From positions 1 to 61,143 of the forward strand of contig JAEUQF010000135.1 of assembly GCA_016789745.1 (NCBI GenBank): a stretch of DNA of 61,143 bases, in the 5' to 3' direction. The translations under genes were made by a program, and so were the position numbers. The stretch comes from Bryobacterales bacterium. Lineage in GTDB: Bacteria; Acidobacteriota; Terriglobia; Bryobacterales; Bryobacteraceae. Of the stretch, positions 34,482 to 43,439 are shown piece by piece. The notes under the pieces are model-generated. The model had not been told where the DNA came from, made no database searches, and worked only from the letters and a program-made list of their open reading frames with translations. How positions within the stretch are numbered: position 1 is the stretch's first letter; each line of letters opens with the position of its first letter.

Positions 34482-34898
34482 CTAGGCGGAGGGGGAGCCG
34501 CGGGTCGAGAAAGCAAGCAGTCGAAAGGGGGTAAGCGCTGCCCGGTCTGCCGCCGCTTCGTTACGGCCCGTCGGGATTGGGCTTCGGAAGGTGGCTAAGT
34601 CGGATCTCAGGGCGTAGTGCTTTGTCTCGTCCTCATCCGCCTCGTCGTCCATGGGGTCGGCGAGTTCGGCCACTTCCTCGTGGATGTCATCCGCAAAACG
34701 GATATCGGAGGAGAGCATCGGTACAGCGGTCGAGTTCGGCGCTTCGATTCGCTCGACGCGAGTCTGTCCCGTAGGCCAGTCCGTGCCAGCTAGAGGAGTC
34801 GGAGAGCCGCCGCTCAGCAGACCCATTACGACACAGACGAAAGCGATCAGCGCCACGGGAAACGCGCTGAAGCTAAGGCTGTGCGAACGGCTCTGCAT
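34482..34898 (-). CDS. Small exported protein with an acidic segment, upstream of the RND genes
   Basis: 138 residues; ATG preceded by CAAGGGA. Residues 10-30 form a hydrophobic signal or anchor (FPVALIAFVCVVMGLLSGG). The middle is rich in Asp and Glu (a stretch near residues 70-92 with DDIHEEVAELAD and DDEADEDE), and the tail is basic and polar. No family is recognised. The gene points the same way as the efflux operon and sits 148 bases before it. Its acidic stretch could bind cations, so a link to metal or cationic-drug stress is possible, but nothing in the sequence proves it. Confidence 0.55.
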   Translation of the reverse strand: MQSRSHSLSFSAFPVALIAFVCVVMGLLSGGSPTPLAGTDWPTGQTRVERIEAPNSTAVPMLSSDIRFADDIHEEVAELADPMDDEADEDETKHYALRSDLATFRSPIPTGRNEAAADRAALTPFRLLAFSTRGSPSA

Positions 34899-34910
34899 TC
34901 CCTTGAAGAT

Positions 34911-34942
34911 ATCACAAATATTATTTTGTATTGTTTTGTACT
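34911..34942. promoter_or_regulatory. AT-rich control region with tandem TTTTGTA repeats
   Basis: The stretch before the small acidic gene is strongly AT-rich against a GC-rich background. TTTTGTA occurs at 34924-34930 and again at 34934-34940, exactly one helical turn apart. ACAAATATTATTTTGT nearby is an imperfect palindrome. The intergenic space (34899-35131) serves divergent genes: the efflux side on the minus strand and the HUMPS-family gene on the plus strand. A repressor or nucleoid-protein site is inferred. Confidence 0.4.
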
Positions 34943-35131
34943 AACCGATATTGGCAAGTGGGATGCCGTTCGCGCGGTGTCCAGTGATAGCTGTTTCTAA
35001 GTGCCGGATCTCTGACCGAGCCTGGTCTGGGATCACGTGATGTTGAGTTGACTGGCGGCGGCTCCGGGCTCTCCACGGAAGGCGTCCTGATAGAATGCAC
35101 GAGGTAGAATGCACCAGGGAAGCGCGCCCCC

Positions 35132-36031
35132 ATGCCCTCCAACCCCACTCCCGATCATCACCTCCAACTCCATCGTCGATCCTTCCTCCGCACTGCCGGT
35201 ACCGGGTTAGTCGCCGCCACGTTCGAAGCCCTCCGCCCGCCTCCCGCCTGGAGCCAGCAACCACACCCAACGTCCGCCCGAGCCGTCGACCATCTCAAAA
35301 CCCGCCACTCGTTTCAGATCTCCGTGGATGTCTCCACTCTGGACCTGGGCCTCTCTGTGGCCACTGCCGCCCTCGCGGCAGGAGTCGACATCCTCGAAAT
35401 GGGGACTCCACTGCTGAAGACCCAAGGCGTCGCGAACGTCGTGCCCGCCTTTCGCCAGCGCTTTCCCAACGCGCTCCTCCTGGCGGACATGAAGACGATG
35501 GATGGTGGTGGTGGCGAGGCCCGCGCCGTCTACGCCGCTGGCGGCAATATCGTCGACTTCCTCGCACTTTCCGGAGTCGACACCGCGAAGTCGATCTGCG
35601 CCGTCCGCGATGAGTTCCGGCGCGCCGGATCCGAGTTGCCGCGCCTTGTCTTTGCCGACATCATGATCCCGCAGCAGAGCCCGGCGAAGGTGGCAGTCGA
35701 GGTTGCGCTTCGTATGGTTGAGGCTGGCGTCGACGCCGTCGGCATCCACCTGCAATCCGACGCCCGGCGCGCCAACCCGAAACTCCTCCAGGACAACTAT
35801 CTCGGCGACGTGGCACGAGCCGTCTTCGAACGGATCGGCAAGACCGTCCCCGTGCAGGTGGTCGGCGGCCTTGCCATCGCGCAGGCGCGCAGCCTCGCCC
35901 AGGCCGGCCTCCGCGCCTTCGTTATTAGCGGCAACATGGGCCTGCCTGACAGCAATTCCCGTTACAACCTGCCGCCGGCCGAGATCCAGCGATTGATCAC
36001 CGACTTCATCGCCGGAGTCCGCCGGGCATAA
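35132..36031 (+). CDS. HUMPS-family (hexulose-6-phosphate synthase-like) protein with a twin-arginine signal
   Basis: 299 residues. The leader HRRSFLRTAGTGLVAATF (Arg15-Arg16) is a textbook Tat signal. The rest is a TIM barrel of the orotidine-monophosphate decarboxylase superfamily. VDVSTLDLGLSVATAALAAGVDILEMGTPLLK matches the first strands of 3-hexulose-6-phosphate synthase. LADMKTMD supplies the Asp119-x-Lys121-x-x-Asp124 catalytic motif, and VQVVGGLAIAQARSLAQAGLRAFVISG the phosphate-binding end. Known members act on cytoplasmic sugar phosphates (hexulose-6-phosphate, 3-keto-L-gulonate-6-phosphate), so export is unexpected. It opens the eight-gene plus-strand run, 64 bases before the ThuA gene. 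Confidence 0.83.
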   Translation: MPSNPTPDHHLQLHRRSFLRTAGTGLVAATFEALRPPPAWSQQPHPTSARAVDHLKTRHSFQISVDVSTLDLGLSVATAALAAGVDILEMGTPLLKTQGVANVVPAFRQRFPNALLLADMKTMDGGGGEARAVYAAGGNIVDFLALSGVDTAKSICAVRDEFRRAGSELPRLVFADIMIPQQSPAKVAVEVALRMVEAGVDAVGIHLQSDARRANPKLLQDNYLGDVARAVFERIGKTVPVQVVGGLAIAQARSLAQAGLRAFVISGNMGLPDSNSRYNLPPAEIQRLITDFIAGVRRA

Positions 36032-36095
36032 CAGGGAAGCGTGACAGGCCCGGCGCGAAACTCTGGGCACAGCGCATCGGAGTACGATAAGACCC

Positions 36096-36956
36096 ATGAC
36101 CCGCAGATCCCTCCTTGCCACCGCTGGGGCGGCCATTCCGCTGTCGGCGGCCCCGGCCCCCTCCATCCTCTTCGTCTGCGGCGACCACGAATACAGCGGC
36201 GAATTCACCCTTCCCCTCCTCGCCCGCGAACTCGAATCCCGCTACTCCTTCCGCACCCAGGTCCTCAAGTCCGTCCCCGATCAGAACGGCGAAACCGACA
36301 TCCCGGGCCTCGACGCTCTCGCCTCCACCGACCTCGCCGTCTTCTACCTCCGCTGGCGCCGCCTTCCCGACAACCAGCTCGCCCACATCGATCGGTACGT
36401 CCGGGCCGGCAAGCCCGTCCTCGGCTTCCGCACCACCTCCCACTCCTTCAAGTACCCCGACGGCGATCCCCGCAAGCCCAAGTGGGATGCCTGGGGTTCG
36501 GAAGCCTTCGGCACGCCCCCCGGTTGGGGCGGCGACGGCCATACGCACTTCGGCCACGAATCCAGCACCGACGTCTCCGTCATCCCCAGCGCTGGCAAAC
36601 ACCCGATCCTCAGGGGGATTCCCGCGCAGTTCCACGTTCGCTCCTGGCTCTATCGCGTGCTGCCCAAGTGGCCGCCGCCCGACGCCCAGCGCCTGCTCAC
36701 GGGCAAGGCCGTCAACCCCAACAAGACCGCCGAAGAGAATCCCGTCGCCTGGACCTGGCGCAATCACCACGGCGGCCGCGCCTTTTACACCAGCCTCGGC
36801 CATCCCGAAGACTTCGGCCTCGAGCCCATGCAGCGCCTCACGGTCAATGCCATCCACTGGGCGCTCGGCCGCAAAGTCCCCTCCAAGTGGGCCGGACGCA
36901 TGCCGATCGATGTACCCTATCGGGGAATGGTATCCACCGCCGGAGGAAAGAAATGA
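36096..36956 (+). CDS. ThuA-like domain protein, Tat-exported
   Basis: 286 residues. MTRRSLLATAGAAIPLSAA is a short twin-arginine signal. The ThuA (class I amidotransferase-like) fold is marked by ILFVCGDHEYS, a DLAVFYLRWRRLP strand-turn, AGKPVLGFRTTSHSF, HPILRGIP and GRAFYTSLGHPEDF. ThuA-domain proteins are linked to sugar use and often occur in surface or periplasmic degradation clusters of Acidobacteriota and Planctomycetota; their reaction is uncertain. The stop shares bases with the ceramidase-like start (ATGATG). An overlapping long frame running through this gene into the next is out of phase here. Confidence 0.85.
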   Translation: MTRRSLLATAGAAIPLSAAPAPSILFVCGDHEYSGEFTLPLLARELESRYSFRTQVLKSVPDQNGETDIPGLDALASTDLAVFYLRWRRLPDNQLAHIDRYVRAGKPVLGFRTTSHSFKYPDGDPRKPKWDAWGSEAFGTPPGWGGDGHTHFGHESSTDVSVIPSAGKHPILRGIPAQFHVRSWLYRVLPKWPPPDAQRLLTGKAVNPNKTAEENPVAWTWRNHHGGRAFYTSLGHPEDFGLEPMQRLTVNAIHWALGRKVPSKWAGRMPIDVPYRGMVSTAGGKK

Positions 36957-38272
36957 TGCGCCTCGTCTTCTGTCTCTTGCTCGCCGTCCAACTGCAGGCC
37001 GCCTGGAAGGCGGGCGCCGCCAAGGTGTCCATCACCCCCGGCGAGTCCATCTGGATGGCCGGCTTCGCCTCGCGCACCAAGCCCAGTGAAGGCGTGCGCC
37101 AGGAGATCTGGTCCAAAGCCCTGGCCCTCGAAGATGCGGCCGGTACCCGCAGCCTGCTCGTCACCCTTGACCTAGTCAGCATCCGCCCCCACATTGCCGA
37201 TGCCGTTGCGGCCCACGTCAAGGAAAAGCACGGCATCCCGCGCGAACGCCTGCTGCTCAACGTCTCCCACACCCACAGCGCCCCCATCGTCGGCGACTTC
37301 ACCAGCTACGAATCGCGCATGGGCGAATACCTGGAAAAGCAGCGCCCCGTCATCGCCCGCTACACCGCCGCCCTCCCCGACAAGATCAACGAGTCCATCG
37401 ACAAGGCCATCGCCGCTCTCGCCCCCGCCTCGCTCCACTACGAGCAGGGCTTCGCCGGCTTTGCCGTGAATCGTCGCCGCGTCACAAACCGCACCTGGCC
37501 CGGTCCTGTCGATCATGATGTCCCCGTCCTCGCCATCGGCTCCAATGGCCGTATCCGCGCCATCGTCTTCGGCTACGCCTGCCACAACACGGTCCTGAGC
37601 GACAACCGCATCAACGGGGACTACGCCGGCTACGCTCAGGAGGCCCTGGAACGCCAATACCCCGAGTCCATTGCCCTCTTCGTTCAGGGCGCCGGGGCCG
37701 ATGCCAATGCCCTCCCGCGCAACACCGTCGAAGCCGCCGAACGCTACGGCGCCACTCTCGCCCAGGCCGTCGACCTGGTCCTCAAAGGCAAGATGCGCTC
37801 TGTCTCCGATGGCCTCACCGCTGTCATGGAGAAGCCCGAGATCCGCTTCAGACCCCTTGCCTCCCGCGAAGAGCTGCAGAAACGCCTCGCCACCACCACC
37901 GGCTATGAACGCGAACATGCCCAGCGTATGCTCGGCAAACTCGATCGCGGCGAGAAGGTAACCGACCGTTATCCCTACCCCATCCAGGCCTGGCGCTTTG
38001 GCCGCGAGTTCACCCTCCTCGCCCTCGGCGGCGAACTCGTCGTCGACTACGCCCTTCGCTTCAAGCAGAAGTACGGCTGGCAAACCACCTGGATCGCCGG
38101 CTATTCCAATGACGTGTTCGGCTACATCCCATCCAAACGCGTCTGGCGCGAAGGCGGCTACGAAGGCGGTGGCGCCTTCCTGTTTAGCAGCTTCCCCGGC
38201 CCGCTCGACGAAGAGACCGAGGAGGTCATCGCCACCTCCGTCGATGGCATCATGACAAAGGTGCAGCGATAG
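36953..38272 (+). CDS. Neutral/alkaline ceramidase-like exported hydrolase
   Basis: 439 residues from the ATG at 36953, behind GGAGGAAAG. A signal peptide (MRLVFCLLLAVQLQAAW) is followed by the neutral ceramidase N-terminal domain: AGAAKVSITPGESIWMAGFA, LVTLDLVSI, LLLNVSHTHSAP (zinc-binding His-Thr-His) and VFGYACHNTVL. The phrase LFVQGAGADANALPRN matches the family's GD/GANP turn. Secreted members cleave ceramide or related N-acyl compounds. This one is shorter than true neutral ceramidases (about 650) and lacks their C-terminal Ig-like domain, so the substrate may differ. Confidence 0.86.
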   Translation: MMRLVFCLLLAVQLQAAWKAGAAKVSITPGESIWMAGFASRTKPSEGVRQEIWSKALALEDAAGTRSLLVTLDLVSIRPHIADAVAAHVKEKHGIPRERLLLNVSHTHSAPIVGDFTSYESRMGEYLEKQRPVIARYTAALPDKINESIDKAIAALAPASLHYEQGFAGFAVNRRRVTNRTWPGPVDHDVPVLAIGSNGRIRAIVFGYACHNTVLSDNRINGDYAGYAQEALERQYPESIALFVQGAGADANALPRNTVEAAERYGATLAQAVDLVLKGKMRSVSDGLTAVMEKPEIRFRPLASREELQKRLATTTGYEREHAQRMLGKLDRGEKVTDRYPYPIQAWRFGREFTLLALGGELVVDYALRFKQKYGWQTTWIAGYSNDVFGYIPSKRVWREGGYEGGGAFLFSSFPGPLDEETEEVIATSVDGIMTKVQR

Positions 38273-38276
38273 CGCA

Positions 38277-39806
38277 GTGCGGAAACCACGATTCCTATCC
38301 GCGGCCGAGGCCGTTCGCCTGGTCCCCGACGGCGCCTGTGTCGCCACCTCCGGCTTCGTCGGCGGCGGCCACGCCGAAGCCCTCACCCGTGCCCTCGAAG
38401 AGCGCTTCTTCTCCGAAGGACATCCCCGCGACCTCACCGTCATCTACGCCGCCGGCCAGGGCGATGGACGTACCCGCGGCCTCAATCACCTCGGCCATCG
38501 CGGTATGGTCGCGCGGGTCATCGGCGGCCACTGGAACCTCGTCCCCCGTTTGGGCGCCCTCGCCGCCGCCAACGAGATCGAGGCTTACAACCTGCCGCAG
38601 GGTGTGATCTCCCGCATGTTCCGCGAAGTCGCTGCCGGCAACGCCGGTGTCGTCTCCCGCATCGGGCTCGGCACCTTTGTCGACCCCCGCGTCGAAGGCG
38701 GCCGCATCAACGCCCGCACCACCCGCGACATCGTCTCCGTCATCGAGCTCGGCGGCCAGGAGACGCTCTTCTTTGAAGCCCCGCGCATGCAGGCCGGTCT
38801 CATCCGCGCCACCGCCTCGGACTCCTTCGGCAATCTTTCGCTTGAACACGAAGTGCTCACCGGCGAAGTGCTCGCCATCGCCCAGGCGGTCCGTAACTCC
38901 GGCGGCGTCGTACTCGCGCAGGTTGAGAAGATCGTCCCGGATCACAGCCGCGACCCTAAGTCCATCCGTGTCCCCGGCATCTTCGTCGATGCGGTGGTTG
39001 TTGCTGAGCCTGAGGAACACTGGCAGACCTACTCCACCTTGTTCGATCCGGCACTCGTCTCCCAGGGCCCGCTCGATGCACTAACCTTGCCCTGCCTGGA
39101 GCCCGGGCCCCGCCGCTGGATCGCCGCCCGCTGCCTGGAAGAGATCCGCACTGGCGATGTCGTCAACCTTGGCATCGGGGTCGCCGAAGGCATTGCCCAG
39201 GTCGCCTTCGAACGCGGCGTCCTTGACCAGTTCGTCCTCACCGTCGAAGCCGGCGTCATCGGCGGCGTCCCCGCCGGCGGCTTAAGCTTCGGTGCCGCCT
39301 CCCTGCCGCAGGCCATCATCGACCAACCCAACATGTTCGACTTCTACGACGGCGGCGGTCTGGACATCGCCTTCCTCAGCATGGCCGAGTGCGACCGTTT
39401 CGGGAACGTCAATGTCAGCCGCTACGGCGGCCGCATCCCGGGCTCCGGCGGCTTCATCAACATCGCCCAGTCCGCCAAGCGCCTCGTCTTCGTCGGCACC
39501 TTCACCGCCGGCGGCCTCGAAGTCTCCTGCTCGGGCGGCCGGATCTCGGTCGACCGCGAAGGCAAGTCGCGCAAGTTCGTCCGCGACGTCGAACAGGTGA
39601 CGTTTAGCGCCTCGCTTGCCCTGAAACATAACCGCCCAGTCTTGTATGTCACCGAACGGGCCGTCTTCCAATTGACACCCGGCGGCCTGGAACTCATCGA
39701 ACTCGCGCCTGGCGTCGATCTCCAGCGCGACGTGATCAGCCAGATGGACTTTCTCCCCCTGCTGCGCGATTCTCCACGCCTCATGGGTGGTAAGGTATTG
39801 GAGTGA
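38277..39806 (+). CDS. Family I CoA-transferase (acetate/propionate CoA-transferase type, fused alpha-beta)
   Basis: 509 residues from GTG at 38277, four bases after the ceramidase-like stop. The N-terminal alpha-like half starts SAAEAVRLVPDGACVATSGFVGGGHAEALTRAL, and the beta-like half begins RRWIAARCLEEIRTGDVVNLGIGVAEGIA. The active-site Glu324 lies in TVEAGVIGGVPAGG. Enzymes of this type (YdiF, Pct) move CoA between acyl-CoA and a free carboxylic acid through a glutamyl-CoA intermediate. The donor and acceptor cannot be read from sequence. It is cytoplasmic and probably translated together with the molybdenum hydroxylase genes that follow. Confidence 0.92.
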   Translation: MRKPRFLSAAEAVRLVPDGACVATSGFVGGGHAEALTRALEERFFSEGHPRDLTVIYAAGQGDGRTRGLNHLGHRGMVARVIGGHWNLVPRLGALAAANEIEAYNLPQGVISRMFREVAAGNAGVVSRIGLGTFVDPRVEGGRINARTTRDIVSVIELGGQETLFFEAPRMQAGLIRATASDSFGNLSLEHEVLTGEVLAIAQAVRNSGGVVLAQVEKIVPDHSRDPKSIRVPGIFVDAVVVAEPEEHWQTYSTLFDPALVSQGPLDALTLPCLEPGPRRWIAARCLEEIRTGDVVNLGIGVAEGIAQVAFERGVLDQFVLTVEAGVIGGVPAGGLSFGAASLPQAIIDQPNMFDFYDGGGLDIAFLSMAECDRFGNVNVSRYGGRIPGSGGFINIAQSAKRLVFVGTFTAGGLEVSCSGGRISVDREGKSRKFVRDVEQVTFSASLALKHNRPVLYVTERAVFQLTPGGLELIELAPGVDLQRDVISQMDFLPLLRDSPRLMGGKVLE

Positions 39807-39846
39807 TGAAGCGATCTGCGCCCCAGGCGCAGCGGGAGATGCAATC

Positions 39847-40716
39847 GTGAACGAATTCGAATATCGCGCTCCGCAAACGCTCGCCGAAGCGTTAGCGGAC
39901 TACAGCGCGCACCCCTCGGCCAAGCTGTTGGCCGGCGGTACAGACCTCATCGTGCAAATGCGCGCCGGCCGCAAAACGCCGGACGTTGTCCTGGATATCA
40001 AGCACATCGCCGAGCTCAATGAGCTCAGCTACGATGCCGCCAAGGGCCTGACCTTGGGCGCCGCCGTGCCCTGCCACATCATCCATAACAGCGACGTCGT
40101 CAAGCGGGAATACCCGGCGCTGGCCGAACTGGCCGGCATCATCGGCGGCACAGCCATCCAGGGCCGAGCCTCCATCGGCGGCAACCTCTGTAACTCCTCG
40201 CCCAGCGCGGACTCCATCCCGCTGCTCATCGCCATGGGCGCCATCTGCCGCATCGCCAGCGCCAAGGGCGAACGCACGGTGCCAGTGGAGAGCTTCTGCA
40301 CCGCGCCCGGACGCAACGTCCTCGAACCTGGCGAACTGCTCGTATCGCTCCAGATCCCGGCCAAGAGCAAGGGTACCGGCTCGTACTACCTGCGTTTCAT
40401 CCCCCGCAACGAGATGGATATCGCCGTGGTTGGTGCCGGTGTCGAAGTCACCCTCAGCGATGGCAAGATCTCCGCGGCCCGTGTGGCCCTCGCTGCCGTA
40501 GCCCCGACGCCGCTGTTCGTCACCGAAGCCGGCGCCGCGCTGATCGGCAAGGAACCGGGCTCCGAAGCCTTCGAAGCCGCCGCGCAGGCCGCCCGCAACG
40601 CCGCGACTCCCATTTCGGACATGCGCGGCACCGTCGCGTATCGCAAGCATCTGTGTGCCGTCATCACCCGGCGTGCTCTGGAAGCCGCCGTCGCCCAGGC
40701 AAAGGAGAGACAGTAA
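39847..40716 (+). CDS. Molybdenum hydroxylase FAD subunit (CoxM/XdhB-like)
   Basis: 289 residues from the GTG at 39847, preceded by GGGAG; earlier in-frame starts overlap the CoA-transferase end. EFEYRAPQTLAEALADY, LLAGGTDLIVQMRAG and GIIGGTAIQGRASIGGNLCNSSPSAD are the FAD-binding PCMH-type motifs of xanthine dehydrogenase family medium subunits. It carries electrons from the 2Fe-2S subunit to the final acceptor. The next gene begins directly at the base after its stop. Confidence 0.93.
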   Translation: MNEFEYRAPQTLAEALADYSAHPSAKLLAGGTDLIVQMRAGRKTPDVVLDIKHIAELNELSYDAAKGLTLGAAVPCHIIHNSDVVKREYPALAELAGIIGGTAIQGRASIGGNLCNSSPSADSIPLLIAMGAICRIASAKGERTVPVESFCTAPGRNVLEPGELLVSLQIPAKSKGTGSYYLRFIPRNEMDIAVVGAGVEVTLSDGKISAARVALAAVAPTPLFVTEAGAALIGKEPGSEAFEAAAQAARNAATPISDMRGTVAYRKHLCAVITRRALEAAVAQAKERQ

Positions 40717-41202
40717 GTGGCCAGCAAAGTCAGAGTCGAAACAACCATCAACGGAGAGCCCACCGAGTTCCTCTGTGAACCGCGCCAGAGCCTGCTCGAA
40801 TGCCTCCGTGATGTCCTCCATCTCACGGGCACCAAAGAAGGCTGCAATGACGGCAACTGCGGCGCCTGCACCGTCGTCATGAACGGTGCCCTGGTCACCT
40901 CGTGCCTCGTGCTCGGACCCGAAGCGCAGGGCGCCCGCATCGAGACCGTTGAAGGCATCGCCAAGGGCAACCAACTGCACCCGCTGCAACAGGCGTTCTT
41001 GGAAGAAGCGGCTTTACAATGTGGCATTTGCACGCCCGGTTTTCTCGTCGCGTCAAAGATGTTGTTAGAGAAAAACGCACAGCCTACCGAACAGGAAATC
41101 CGGCTGTGGCTCGCTAACAATCTTTGCCGCTGCACGGGCTATGACAAGATCATTCGCGCCGTCCAGAAGGCAGCCACTCAGATGGCGGAGGTAAAAGCAT
41201 GA
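40717..41202 (+). CDS. Molybdenum hydroxylase 2Fe-2S subunit (CoxS/XdhC-like)
   Basis: 161 residues from a GTG start that abuts the previous stop. Cys43, 48, 51 and 63 (CNDGNCGAC...C) bind the plant-type 2Fe-2S cluster. Cys102, 105, 137 and 139 (CGICTPGF and LCRCTGY) bind the cluster next to the molybdenum. All eight ligands are present. The stop overlaps the large subunit start by 4 bases. Confidence 0.96.
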   Translation: MASKVRVETTINGEPTEFLCEPRQSLLECLRDVLHLTGTKEGCNDGNCGACTVVMNGALVTSCLVLGPEAQGARIETVEGIAKGNQLHPLQQAFLEEAALQCGICTPGFLVASKMLLEKNAQPTEQEIRLWLANNLCRCTGYDKIIRAVQKAATQMAEVKA

Positions 41203-43439
41203 GCACCTATTCTGTAATCGGGACTCGCCCGATTCGTCACGACGGAGCTGACAAAGTAACGGGCCGCGCCCTCTATGGCGCTGACCTGCAACTGGCTGGC
41301 CTGCTGCACGGGGCGATCCTGCGTAGCCCGCATGCCCATGCGCGCATCATCAAGATTGACACGTCGAAGGCAGCGGCCCTGCCCGGCGTGCGCGCCGTCG
41401 TCACCGCCGACGATCTGCCGGATTCCGGCGATCGTATGGTCGACCTCGGCGAAGGCGAAACGCCGCTTAGCTTCATCCGCGGTAACGTCCTGGCCAAAGG
41501 CAAGGTGCTGTATCGCGGCCATGCCGTGGCAGGCGTCGCCGCGGTCAGCGCACACGTGGCCGAACAGGCCGCCAACCTTATCCAGGTGGAGTACGAAGTG
41601 CTCCCCTGCGTGCTCACGGCGCCTTCCGCCATGGCCGACGGCGCGACGCTGCTGCACGATAACCTCATGATGAAGGAACTGGGCCAGAATACAGGCAAGC
41701 CCAGCAATGTTTCCGAGCATTTCCGCCACTTAATGGGCGATCCGGCCGCCGGCTTCGCCCAGGCCGATGTGGTGGTCGAACGCGTCTTCGACACGGCCAC
41801 CGTCCACCAGGGCTACATTGAGCCCCATAACGCCACGGCGCTTTGGAACAACGATGGCCGCGTGCAGATCTGGTGCAGCACACAAGGGTCTTTCGTAGTT
41901 CGCGATGCCACGGCCTGTGTGCTGGATGTGCCGGTCTCGCAGGTCAAGGTCACGCCAATGGAGATCGGCGGCGGTTTCGGCGGCAAGATCCCGGTGTATC
42001 TGGAACCGGTGGCCGCGCTACTGTCGAAGAAGTCTGGACGGCCCGTGAAGCTGCTGATGTCACGCCGGGATGTGTTCGAGGCCACGGGCCCGACGCCGGG
42101 GAGCCACATCCGCGTAAAGCTCGGCGCTACCAAAGAAGGCAAACTCGTGGCCGGCGAGGCTTACTTGGCCTATGAAGCCGGCGCCTACCCGGGTGCCATG
42201 GTTGGCCCCGGTGCCATGTGCGTGTTTGCCGCCTACGACATTCCGAACATCGTTATCGACGGCTACGATGTCGTGGTCAACAAGCCCAGTACGGCCGCCT
42301 ACCGCGCCCCTGGCGCCACCAATGCCGCCTTTGCCACCGAGAGCGTCGTCGATGAGATCGCCGAGAAGCTGGGTGTCGATCCGCTCGAACTGCGTTTGCG
42401 CAACGCCGCCAAGGAAGGCACGCGCCGCGCCGATGGACCCAAGTATCCGCGCGTCGGCTGCATCGAAGTGCTGGAGGCGATGAAGAACTCCGATCACTAC
42501 AAGTCGCCGCTGACTGGTCCGAATCAGGGCCGCGGCGTGGCGATCGGCTTCTGGTTCAACGTTGGCCTGCCGTCGGCCTGTACGATCGCTGTGAACGCCG
42601 ATGGCACGGTGACGCTTGTCGAGGGTTCTACGGATATTGGCGGTACCCGCACGTCCATCGCCATGCAGGCTGCCGAGGTGCTTGGTCTTCCGGCGGAGAA
42701 GGTGCAGCCTACCGTGGTCGATACCGATTCGGTCGGCTTCACGGCCGTCACCGGTGGCAGCCGTACTACGTTCGCCACCGGCATGGCTGCCCATGATGCC
42801 GCCCAGGACGTTGTCCGCCAGATGAAGGAGCGCGCGCTCAAGTTCTGGAAGATGGACGCCGCCACTCCGGTGGAGTTCGCCAAGGGAGTGTTCACCGCAG
42901 GCGACAAGTCGATCACTTGGAATGAGCTTTGCACCAAGCAGGCGCGCACCGGCGGTCCGGTGGTTGGCCGCGCTTCGGTCAATCCGCGCGGGGTTGGCGG
43001 CTCGTTCGCCGGAGCCATCGCCGATGTCGAGGTGGACCCGGAAACCGGCAAGGTGACCGTGCTGCGCTTCACGTCGGTGCAGGATGCGGGCAAGGCCATC
43101 CATCCCAGCTATGTGGAAGGGCAGATGCAGGGCGGCAGCGTGCAGGGGATTGGCTGGGGCCTCAATGAGGAGTACTACATGAGCCCCGACGGCACGATGA
43201 TGAACAGCAGCCTGCTCGACTACCGCATGCCTACGGCTCTGGATCTGCCGATGATTGAAACCATCATCGTCGAGGTGCCGAATCCCGGCCATCCGTTCGG
43301 GGTACGCGGCGTTGGCGAAGCCAACATCGTGCCGCCTCCGGGTGCGCTGGCTAACGCTATCTACCACGCTGTCGGCGTGCGAATGAACTCGTTGCCCATG
43401 AAGCCCTCTGCTGTCATGGAAGCGATCTGGAGTAAGTAA
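41199..43439 (+). CDS. Molybdenum hydroxylase large subunit (XdhA/CoxL-like, not CO dehydrogenase)
   Basis: 746 residues. Molybdopterin-cytosine-dinucleotide binding regions include IGGGFGGKIPVYLE and AYRAPGATNAAFATE. The catalytic base Glu707 is in RGVGEANIVPPP. The CO dehydrogenase signature (AYXCSFR) is absent, and AYRAPG is the form of aromatic or heterocycle hydroxylases and 4-hydroxybenzoyl-CoA reductase relatives. The holoenzyme would hydroxylate a C-H bond with water. An acyl-CoA or heterocyclic substrate is suggested only by the neighbouring CoA-transferase. Confidence 0.93.
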   Translation: MSTYSVIGTRPIRHDGADKVTGRALYGADLQLAGLLHGAILRSPHAHARIIKIDTSKAAALPGVRAVVTADDLPDSGDRMVDLGEGETPLSFIRGNVLAKGKVLYRGHAVAGVAAVSAHVAEQAANLIQVEYEVLPCVLTAPSAMADGATLLHDNLMMKELGQNTGKPSNVSEHFRHLMGDPAAGFAQADVVVERVFDTATVHQGYIEPHNATALWNNDGRVQIWCSTQGSFVVRDATACVLDVPVSQVKVTPMEIGGGFGGKIPVYLEPVAALLSKKSGRPVKLLMSRRDVFEATGPTPGSHIRVKLGATKEGKLVAGEAYLAYEAGAYPGAMVGPGAMCVFAAYDIPNIVIDGYDVVVNKPSTAAYRAPGATNAAFATESVVDEIAEKLGVDPLELRLRNAAKEGTRRADGPKYPRVGCIEVLEAMKNSDHYKSPLTGPNQGRGVAIGFWFNVGLPSACTIAVNADGTVTLVEGSTDIGGTRTSIAMQAAEVLGLPAEKVQPTVVDTDSVGFTAVTGGSRTTFATGMAAHDAAQDVVRQMKERALKFWKMDAATPVEFAKGVFTAGDKSITWNELCTKQARTGGPVVGRASVNPRGVGGSFAGAIADVEVDPETGKVTVLRFTSVQDAGKAIHPSYVEGQMQGGSVQGIGWGLNEEYYMSPDGTMMNSSLLDYRMPTALDLPMIETIIVEVPNPGHPFGVRGVGEANIVPPPGALANAIYHAVGVRMNSLPMKPSAVMEAIWSK

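Noticed and set aside
36041..36952. N-terminal 304-residue extension of the ceramidase-like frame
   Set aside because: It is an out-of-phase Arg/Pro/His-rich translation of the ThuA gene. A good ribosome site and signal peptide mark the true start at 36953.
37172..38443. 423-residue minus-strand frame opposite the ceramidase-like gene
   Set aside because: Shadow of the plus-strand gene; composition is Gly/Ala/Asp-rich and no motif is recognisable.
42060..43367. 435-residue minus-strand frame opposite the molybdenum hydroxylase
   Set aside because: Antisense shadow; the plus-strand gene has all expected active-site motifs.
41199..43439. Aerobic carbon monoxide dehydrogenase (coxL)
   Set aside because: The form I CO dehydrogenase active-site signature AYXCSFR is absent; AYRAPG is seen, so the substrate is probably not CO.
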